Shown here piece by piece: positions 56,359 to 64,000 of a DNA stretch of 64,000 nt (the first letter of the stretch is position 1; each line of letters opens with the position of its first letter). A model generated the notes under the pieces. The model did not search any database and was not told the origin of the DNA. It was given only the letters and a program-made list of their open reading frames with translations. Position numbers and translations under genes: made by a program. The stretch is from NCBI GenBank assembly GCA_022497155.1, contig MU385740.1, positions 310,001 to 374,000 on the forward strand, given 5' to 3'. The stretch comes from Whalleya microplaca. Taxonomy: Eukaryota; Ascomycota; Sordariomycetes; Xylariales; Xylariaceae.

Positions 56359-57414
56359 TATATTAGGTAGGCAGGTATGTAGGGATTAATATAGGAGTAC
56401 TTTTAGGATGGATAGCCTAAGCTTGAGTTAAGTTGTGTTGTGTTTTATGTGCTGAGAGCTTCGAATACCCCGTGATGTGTAGACTTGCTTGGCAGCACTT
56501 ACATCTCCGGCCCCTGGCTCATCTACATACCGGTTTGAGGTAATGGGTTTCAAGTTGATGACCTCTTCCGTCATATATTTTCGAAGAATCTATAGTTGGG
56601 TTTGGGAAAGAAGATTAACTCTATAATGAGTAAACCAGCATGCGCCAACTAGAACATACATCTTCTGTAGTAGCCCCCCTCGTCGTTATGATAACACACA
56701 CACACAACAACCCCTGTATTTAGACCAATGTCCCCTCCCACATCTCAAACACCAAAATACACGAAACAGCAAAACATAACAGAACTGCGCCGCAGGACAG
56801 CCATCCTCGTCGTTATCAACCATCCCCCTCACGCGCTCGTCCACCACCAGGCCCTTCCAAAGCAATGCGCCGTCGACCATCTCACGGGGTAGAAAGCTCG
56901 AGTGAGTAGTAGATACCTAGCATAGTAGATAAAACACCTACTCCACGGTTCAATAGTTGGAGGGGGCCATAAGATACACGCGAGTGAGATGTACCGGTAA
57001 GATACGTACTGACGCCAGATTCCCCCTTTACCGCCGCCGAACAGAAAGCAGGTACGTATTGCCTTGCCCAACTACCCATTACAGACCCGCATAGTCACCG
57101 AGTTGCCAATAACCCGAGTGTCTTAGCAGTAACAACAATTGCACGAAGAATACGTTCCCAGCATTCCCTCGTCAGACTCCGTCAGCCAGCCAGCGATATA
57201 ACTCCAGCAAAGCCCCCCACGGGTGCGAATCGACTCGTCTTCAATGCCAGCTTTACCCACCCCAACCCTCAAGTATACATCCCTACAAATACACCCGTCA
57301 TTCATAAGTCAAACTCACACCCGCGAATTTTCTCTAGATCTGGCATTGCATTATCTATAAAAGCTGCAAACCTCACAATGTATATGTATACACGTGTGTG
57401 CCGAGGAGAACCAA

Positions 57415-57442
57415 CCATCCATCCATCCATCCATCCATCCAT
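57415..57442. repeat. (ATCC)n microsatellite
   Basis: About seven consecutive ATCC units in the 3' region of CRZ1. Confidence 0.9.
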
Positions 57443-57883
57443 TCTATATGAACCCACCGTCAGAAGCATACATATAAAGTTCAAAGTTCGAAGACGAAAG
57501 ACGAAAAAAGGTATATAAAACTCCAAATTTGGTATCTATAGCATGCCATCGTATGAGAAAAAAGTGTAAGTAAGTAAGGCAGGCGCTAACATCAACATCA
57601 ACAACAACAACGAAGAGCGAAGAAGACGAGATAAAGATATATCATATGTTTCGAGAACCAACCAAACCAAACCAAACCAAGCAATCAACCACCTCTATAC
57701 GCCGCCGAAGCCCCCTCCCCTTTCCCCCGATCCCCACCTCCCAGTAAAACCGCTTGTAGGGTGGGGTGGTGTGGTGTGTGAATGTTCCGTCTAGAGTCTC
57801 AAGTGTAGTAATAAACGCCGCTAGTCCGTAAAAGTCATGTCATGAAGAATAACAACCGATGATGATGAGTGATCTAGGTTTGC

Positions 57884-60118
57884 TCAGAAGGCCTTCGAAC
57901 GGCCGCCGTAGTCGCTAGCATAGCCGCCGATCTGATCGCCGAAGTTCTGCTGCATCCCGCCCTCGCCAAAACCCGAGCCCGGGCCGCTAACATAGCCCGT
58001 GTCTTCGCCTTCGTCGTAGTCGGAGGCGTCGAAGCTGGAACGCCCGCTAAGCTCGTCCTCGACGGTGCCCATGTCGTTTTGCGCCCAGTTCATCTGCGCT
58101 AGTGCCGGGTACTGTGCCAACAAGGCCGCGGGCAGGGCGTAGCCTCCGGACTCCATTCCGGGATAGACGTTCGGGTCCATGACCGCCTGTTGCTGGGCCA
58201 TGTTTTGCGCCATGCTTGCTTGCATTCGCTGCTCTTGCCAGAGTCGTTGTCGGTCTGCCATTTCTTCATCTAACAGGGGTTTGATACATATCCGGCCTGC
58301 TTCTGATCGGAAGTGGCGACCTAGAGCATCGGCTCGGGCAAACCGCCTACCGCAGCCCCATTGTCCGCCGGCTTTCAGATCTCCCTTGCAAACGAATTTC
58401 TTCTCGCCCGAGTGTAGACCTTCGTGCCGCTTCCGATCGTGCTGTCGGGCAAATGCTTTTCCACATACAGTACAGACAAATGGCCTCTCGTCCGTATGTG
58501 TGCGCAGATGAGAGCGCAGATTGTACGCCCTAGTAAATCTCTTGGGGCAAAGGTTGCACTGGAACGTGGCAGGATGCTTCTGAACTCGCTTGGTGTTTCC
58601 ACTATCCTGGGCGGCCTGGTACTCGGGATCCGCTAAGCGTAGAGCGATCACATTGTTGGGGACAGCTGACATGGATTGACGTCTCCTGGAGGCAGCATTC
58701 GCACTACCCGACCTGTCACCTGGCGAGAGCGAACGTGGGGATGATTCGGAGCCGGAGCGGTTGCGATTAGCCAAGTCAGCCCCGAGATGAGGCGACAAAC
58801 TTCCCGGGGTGTGAGGTCGCGAGATAGCAGCTCCGCCACTGTTAAAGGGGTCCGTAACTGCCCGTGGACGAGCTCGTGGGCGACCTGAGATACTGTCAGC
58901 TCCGGTCAATTGTACACGGCAAGCATTTGACTTACCTCTCTCGGGAGGGGTTAAGGACTGCACGTCCATAGTTTGCTTTGGAGGCTCGAAGCTGTTTTGC
59001 CGCGAATTGGGCGCAAAATCGATGTTGATTGATGGTGGCGCCATTGATTGAGTCATTGATGGATCTATTGGTCCCTCCTGCGGCAAAGCAGGAAACGATT
59101 CCGAGCCTTGGACAGGGTAGGCCATAGTTGGGGGGTTTGGGTACCCGGTATTTAACATCATGTTTTGGCCCGGCTGATTAGCATCGGGCATCTGCTGGGG
59201 AAGTATTCGAGGAGAGATAGCTGGGCTATGCGAGGGGCTTCGGCTAGGCTGGTTGGGGTCTGATATACTGAAGTTACCCAGCTGGACAACCTCATCATGG
59301 AAGAAACCGTCTTGAGGACGTTGCATGGGTGAGTGCCCTTGTTCGGAGTGTTCAAAGTTGTCATGGCCGGTTAGGTGTGGGGATGGGGCAGCCGATGATA
59401 CATCAGAGTATTCTGATGGTGTTCTACGATGCCCCTGGAACTGCACTTGGTTCCAATCCAACCGCCCTGGCATCAGAGCAGCTTCTGGACCTAGCGACGC
59501 GTGCCGCGAGTGTCCCGGCGACGAGAATTGGTGCTGATTGAAGGATGGAGACTGATGCGCGGAGCCAGGCTCTGGCTTCAGCAGATGCGGCGGAGTAGGT
59601 GAGTGGTGTGTCTGCGGGGAGGTCATGTTGGCTAGGTCGTTGGGATTCAGGGATTGCGCGTTGGGTTGGGACAGGTCGCCGAACAGGGGAGTATTGAACT
59701 GATCCCCCTGGGTAGACGGCGGGAAGAGCGAGAAATCGCCGCTGTTGTTGAAATCGGAAGCCAGCAGGTTCGGCGAGTAGCCCACCTGGGGTTGCGACGT
59801 GAGGGATTGCGAGAAGTCTTGGGTCGGGTCAAATGATATCGGGTCAGCGATACCGGGTTGATTGAGGTTCTGTGGCTGTGAGGTATTCAAGAACTGGTTG
59901 CTGCCGTTATTAGGGTTGTAAATGTTGAAGTCGTTGGTGGTGAACTGGGGGTTCGTTGAGGCGTCAATGCCAATGCCGAGGCCGATCGATGGTTCCGGGG
60001 ACTGCTGATATGGATGAGGCGAAGGAGAATGACTATTTCTTATATGAGGCTGTTGATGCCCCGCGGACGGCGATCGGCCACGAGCCGACCCAGCAGACCG
60101 TGCAGCTTGTTGATCCAT
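57884..60118 (-). CDS. CRZ1: Calcineurin-responsive C2H2 transcription factor CRZ1/CrzA
   Basis: Calcineurin dephosphorylates CRZ1, which then enters the nucleus to activate calcium, cell-wall and ion-stress genes. Exons 58936-60118 and 57884-58884 join in phase 1; the 51-nt intron is in frame and stop-free but has GTAAGT, GCTGAC and CTCAG. The product is 727 residues. The first 500 are Gln/Asn/Ser/Pro-rich with many Ser-Pro sites. P-S-I-N-I-D near 362-367 fits a PxIxIT-like calcineurin docking site. Three zinc fingers lie at about 502-590: FQCNLCPKRFTRAYNLRSH, then VCTVCGKAFARQHDRKRH, then an atypical third, VCKGDLKAGGQWGCGRRF, whose wide cysteine spacing is a CRZ1 hallmark. The C-terminus is Gly/Asp/Ser-rich and ends SDYGGRSKAF. 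All zinc ligands are present. Confidence 0.93.
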   Translation of the reverse strand: MDQQAARSAGSARGRSPSAGHQQPHIRNSHSPSPHPYQQSPEPSIGLGIGIDASTNPQFTTNDFNIYNPNNGSNQFLNTSQPQNLNQPGIADPISFDPTQDFSQSLTSQPQVGYSPNLLASDFNNSGDFSLFPPSTQGDQFNTPLFGDLSQPNAQSLNPNDLANMTSPQTHHSPTPPHLLKPEPGSAHQSPSFNQHQFSSPGHSRHASLGPEAALMPGRLDWNQVQFQGHRRTPSEYSDVSSAAPSPHLTGHDNFEHSEQGHSPMQRPQDGFFHDEVVQLGNFSISDPNQPSRSPSHSPAISPRILPQQMPDANQPGQNMMLNTGYPNPPTMAYPVQGSESFPALPQEGPIDPSMTQSMAPPSINIDFAPNSRQNSFEPPKQTMDVQSLTPPERGKSNACRVQLTGADSISGRPRARPRAVTDPFNSGGAAISRPHTPGSLSPHLGADLANRNRSGSESSPRSLSPGDRSGSANAASRRRQSMSAVPNNVIALRLADPEYQAAQDSGNTKRVQKHPATFQCNLCPKRFTRAYNLRSHLRTHTDERPFVCTVCGKAFARQHDRKRHEGLHSGEKKFVCKGDLKAGGQWGCGRRFARADALGRHFRSEAGRICIKPLLDEEMADRQRLWQEQRMQASMAQNMAQQQAVMDPNVYPGMESGGYALPAALLAQYPALAQMNWAQNDMGTVEDELSGRSSFDASDYDEGEDTGYVSGPGSGFGEGGMQQNFGDQIGGYASDYGGRSKAF

Positions 60119-60870
60119 GGCGCAACGATGTTTCTGTCTTTAGAAATGCCAAATCTGACGAGGTTGAATGCGCACCTTGGCTAACCGTGAAAGTCTGCCT
60201 GACAACGTGGCGCAGCCTGGGCAGCGTGGTGAGAGTGGAAGGGGGCTGTGCTTAGGCGAATGCTGACCGTTCCAGAATACGGTTACCCAACCACGACCAG
60301 CAGCGCTAGACACTTGAGACAGCTTCCGGGATTGACGCAACGTCCCAGGTTGCGGGGGGTGGAATGGTGGAATGGTGGAATGGGGGATCGTTGTTATGGA
60401 TGTTGGGTGGAATCGCGTACTGGCTGACTGGGTCAACTGTACTGCGTACGGACGGTACTTTGTGTATGTAACTAGTAGGCGGGCAATTACAACGAGGGTG
60501 AAACCAACACTCCCTAGGTAGAGGATCCCTAGAGTGCTGGTTTGTTTGCTTTTTTCTGTTGGAGACCAGCCAGAAGTAAAATAAAATAAAATAAAAAGAA
60601 GGAAAAAAGGTGAGGGGAGGAAGCGAAGGGGGGGCGCCAAGGGCCGGTCCTCTGGCTACTTGGTTGGTTGGTTTGCGCTACGGTTCGCTACGTCTTGTTG
60701 CGAGACTTTGCGGCCAGACCCTGTGTTCGCTTGACACCTCTTTTTTCCTTTTCCTTTTTCTGTGACAGATGTCTACAGGATCGAGTTACTGGCGTGTGGC
60801 CCAGAAACACACTCCTACGGTTATCGTGAGGCAGTGCTAGCAATTGATGGCAACAGCAGCAACAGCGGTA

Positions 60871-60873
60871 ACA

Positions 60874-60897
<24 letters not shown>
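60871..60897. repeat. (AGC)n trinucleotide repeat
   Basis: About eight or nine CAG/AGC units upstream of CRZ1, flanked by further degenerate CAACAG units. Confidence 0.9.
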
Positions 60898-60907
<10 letters not shown>

Positions 60908-61511
60908 ACCCGTCTGTCTGGAACGACAGGCGCTTGCGCTTGTGTGCCGAAGTTGCGCAGCTAACAAGCACGCGAGTAGTATTTATGGCTCTCGGTTCTC
61001 GCTCGTATCCAAAATAAAACCTGCTGGGTTCTCTGTTGTTCCTCGCGAGTCAGACGTGTTGGCCGAATGCTCTGACGTCGTCGTCGTCCTTGTCTTTCCC
61101 GTCATGCGAACAATAACAACAATATGCGGACTCAAGAGCGACTAACTAACTCTTGGGGATGCGACGCGCTGTAGGATTGAATGCGACAGGCTTGCGTGTT
61201 GCGGTCGTTGGTTTGCGATAGCTTGGACAGGTCGAAGGGGGGGTCACTGGAGATGCCTTCGAATTGGTGGTCGGGGGGCGTGTGCAAGGAATAGCGGTCG
61301 GCGATAAAAGTAGATACTAGTATATATCAGGCTAACCTAGGGTGTTCAGATTGAGGCGCAGGGAGGTTCGATAGTGTCTCCAAACTCCATATAGAATATA
61401 ATATTATTATATCCTTGGTTGCTTAGTTGCTTAGTTGGGAGTATGAGGTATGAGGTATGTATAGAGCAGAGTGTATGTAGAGTCAATTGAGGTGGGATGA
61501 CTGGAAATTGT

Positions 61512-61559
61512 GTAAGTGTGAGTGTAAGTGTGAGTGTAAGTGTGAGTGTAAGTGTAAGT
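61512..61559. repeat. 12-bp tandem repeat (GTAAGTGTGAGT)n
   Basis: About four copies of a 12-bp unit composed of alternating GTAAGT and GTGAGT hexamers. These happen to mimic splice donors. Confidence 0.85.
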
Positions 61560-63627
61560 TACTACTACAGAGGACCTCATCAGTTATTACAGAGGCAGCC
61601 CGTCACTCAGTCACTCAGTCACTCAGTCAGGCAGGCAGGTCAGGCGTCTCATCGAGCCCTGGGCAAATTGCAGGTGCTCAATTGCTGCTGTGTGCTTTGC
61701 GCTTAATCTCAAGAGAGCGGCAGGTGCAATTGTGATGCGCCGTACAGAGTACGCTTTCTGTAGATCTGCGAAGTATACAGAGTGCATCCACACGTACCTA
61801 CATACCTAGGTACATCATGCGTAGGCTGATATGTACAGTACGGTTCGCATAACTGTCCAAGAAATACCTACCCGAATGTACATACATACATGCCAATATG
61901 TACCGCGAGTTCAAAACGTGTGGGCGACTATCGCAGGTAGGGCTCACCCATTCTCAATCGATGCCCACCTCTCGACCACTCACCCGGAAGCCCTGATTCG
62001 CATCTCCGCCTTATGACAAATTCACCGCCTTATGGGCAGTATGGATCGCATCAATTACTATACCTAGTAATGCATCTATCGTATGCAGTAAAAGACCAAC
62101 GGCATGATTGAACCGTCTCGTCTTTCCCATCTTTCCCATCTTTTCCCATCACTGCATTGACATCACCTACTACATACACGTGTCGGCTGGGTAGGATCTA
62201 TTTTCGTAGACGCGAACCACAAATTCGACAAAGTGCTCTACATACATAATATTACATATGTATGCTGGTACTGCGTATGTATGTACAAACCTACATACAT
62301 ACTCCCTCTAGGTAAGGTGTATTTCCCCAGAAAAGGAATGGACCGTCCAAGTACATACCTAGGTTAGCTACGTTATTACTTGTATTTCAGACACCAGATA
62401 GACCCTACCCAACCTTAGGTTTTTACCAACCCAGCTCCCGCGGGCGGGTCCGTAGGGCTACATACATACATTCCCTAGGTGGTGTGTGGTTTGTGGTGTG
62501 TCTGTGTGTGTGGCTGTTGGGTTGTCTTTCCTCCCATCTCACGAACTGGAAGGCCAACATACCGTCTTACTATGGTAGTATTATTCAGACAACACTATAT
62601 AAAGTTTATGTCACACGGCTAAATCCATCCCATCCCATATGCGATATAGCAAACAGACCTAATCTTGACCATCTTGCCCTTTTCTGCCATTCCAATCGAT
62701 GTCAGGCAGCAACAATATCTCAAGGGACTTATAGGGCAGCCTCCGTCATTGTGGCTGTGAACGAGGATCTCTTGATACTTGTGGCCTGTCTCGAAAAGGA
62801 TACGCTGAATACGGTCGATATCGGGCTATGCATTACTTACACCGTAACCTAAACCCCCCCCTGACTGGTCTTGTCTACCGGGTCTTGGGTCTTGGCGCTC
62901 TTCAGTTCCGTCCAGTCAACGGGCTTTTCTCGTCAGCTTGCAGTCCGATTCCCTAATGCATGTCTTAACTCACAAGGACGGGAGCACATCCGCTAGGTGA
63001 CTGGCTGATAAAGATACTTGAAACTAATCATTCCTAGATATGCGCAGTGCGTGGACACGCCATTAGCAGGTTGTGTCAGCCCTGTCTCTTTCGCTAGGTA
63101 TGATTAGACAAATGCATCTTGACGCGTTCACGCATACCCAAGACCAAAGATCGTGGCTGTGGCGTCACTATAGCCGCGTGTCAGTCGGAACTTCATCTAT
63201 TCCAGAAGATTTCTGGAAGATTTCGGTAAGATTTCCATGCCCAGTCCAATGTGAAGCAGCAGCTGTGCACATTGCGCCTAGACCGCCGTAATGCTGGGCA
63301 CGTAACAGAATCACCAACCCTAGAGTCTTCAAGCTATATTGCCGGGTTATATACGTTAACGGTATCAATTTCGATGAATATAATCGTGAATATCAACCCT
63401 TTTTAACCCTATTATATTCAGACCTTCGCAGTTTGATACGAGTGGTATAATCATGGTTTACTAATGATCACGCTGCCAGGACAGTAGCATATCCTGGTTT
63501 GACAAGTTGGCTGTTCTTCCGTTTAAGGTTTTGTTAAGCCTCCGAACTGTCAATACATAAAAGAACCTGGGTAATTTTTCTGGAAATCTTGAAGACAGTA
63601 GCCAAGCTTAATACTAAAATCATCACC

Positions 63628-64000
63628 ATGCCTCCGAAGATAGTTTTGATCGGTACGTATGAAATCGTGTCGTCCTGAAGCTTTGAATATTTGCTTCCTG
63701 GACTATCTCCTGGGTCACTCAGTCTATGGCAGTTAACACGTGGCAGTGAGTGGAACAATTTCATTATTCTCTTTCAGAGTATTTTCCTGGGCAGCATGGT
63801 CAGATATGTTGAGCTCTAGACAGGCGAGACTTGAAAACCAACGCAACACGTCTCAATTCAACAGAGTGGTTCAATCAGGGGGTTAGGTAGAGGACTTGTT
63901 GAGATCTACCTCCCCAAGCCGAACCAAACTATCACCATCGCCAACCACGATCCTGAGCAGTAAGTAGCATCCACTGTCAATTATGTCCCCTTTCCGTTCT
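63628..64000 (+). pseudogene. Short-chain dehydrogenase-like gene start, partial and possibly broken
   Basis: The ATG at 63628 encodes MPPKIVLI and stops at a GTACGT donor at 63653, a start typical of Rossmann-fold reductases. Near 63880-63959 a frame reads GLGRGLVEIYLPKPNQTITI followed by ANHDPE, resembling the glycine motif and second strand of fungal short-chain dehydrogenases, and ends at a GTAAGT donor at 63960. I found no acceptor that joins the first exon to this segment without a stop, so either a small exon was missed or the gene is damaged. The rest lies beyond the window. Confidence 0.4.

Larger units (their letters stand above)
56307..57883. other. 1.6-kb convergent intergenic region
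   Basis: This carries the 3' flanks of the small mitochondrial gene and of CRZ1. It contains a G16 run, a CATC/ATCC microsatellite and CCAAACCAAA repeats near 57659-57680. Open frames (56686-56880 and 56829-57071 on the minus strand) show no domain. Confidence 0.5.
60119..63627. other. 3.5-kb repeat-rich region upstream of CRZ1
   Basis: No gene was recognised. Long upstream regions are plausible for a regulated factor. The region includes GGTGGAATGGTGGAATGG repeats (60358-60382), (AAAAT)n at 60575-60596, an (AGC)n run, a GTAAGTGTGAGT repeat, CACTCAGT repeats (61605-61630) and many TACATACATAC/CCTAGGTA motifs. Open frames such as 62484-62852 have no domain. Confidence 0.5.

Noticed and set aside
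62484..62852. 122-codon plus-strand frame upstream of the dehydrogenase-like gene
   Set aside because: It starts in a GT-rich repeat and lacks a recognisable domain; the hydrophobic N-terminus is produced by the repeat.

Overview
The window is nuclear DNA from a filamentous ascomycete (Pezizomycotina, probably Sordariomycetes). Genes have short introns (about 45-80 nt) with GTRNGT donors and CTRAC/CTAAC branch sites. The conserved set is typical of the group: MOB2, a four-part Ras-responsive adenylate cyclase, dynamitin, eS28, CRZ1 and a Zn(II)2Cys6 protein. All splice models were read by eye from splice consensus and phase; none is backed by transcripts. No whole-genome or database comparison was possible.

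Region 1 (1-9.2 kb) is compact housekeeping DNA: MOB2 (+), a small PSI-domain membrane protein (+), the molybdopterin synthase small subunit (-), ribosomal protein eS28 (-), dynamitin/DCTN2 (-) and an RTC4-domain protein (+). Region 2 (9.2-23.5 kb) is the adenylate cyclase gene in wide, microsatellite-rich flanks, followed by an intron-containing tRNA-Gly(CCC)-like gene. Region 3 (23.5-30.2 kb) encodes a roughly 2,000-residue disordered protein made of W-G/poly-Lys/(Glu-Pro)n modules plus Ala/Glu coiled coil. Its function is unknown and its first exon is unresolved.

Region 4 (30-43 kb) is gene-poor. It holds one hypothetical gene, one small spliced membrane-protein gene and a possible tRNA relic. 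Region 5 (43-55 kb) looks like an accessory secondary-metabolism locus: an adenylation-thiolation-reductase enzyme (-), an APH-type kinase (-), a secreted protein with three 26-27-residue repeats (-), a divergently transcribed UstYa-family (DUF3328) protein (+) and, beyond an AT-rich gap, a short Zn(II)2Cys6 protein with a coiled coil (-). The pair of signal-peptide repeat precursor and UstYa protein, 482 bp apart and head to head, is the arrangement seen in fungal dikaritin-type RiPP loci. I regard it as the best candidate for an undescribed system here: each repeat carries an invariant W-V-x-x-Y and the usual dibasic Kex2 sites between repeats are missing.

Region 6 (55.8-64 kb) returns to conserved content: a small mitochondrial-type membrane protein (+), the calcineurin-responsive factor CRZ1 (-) with a long repeat-rich upstream region, and the 5' part of a possibly broken short-chain dehydrogenase that runs off the window.
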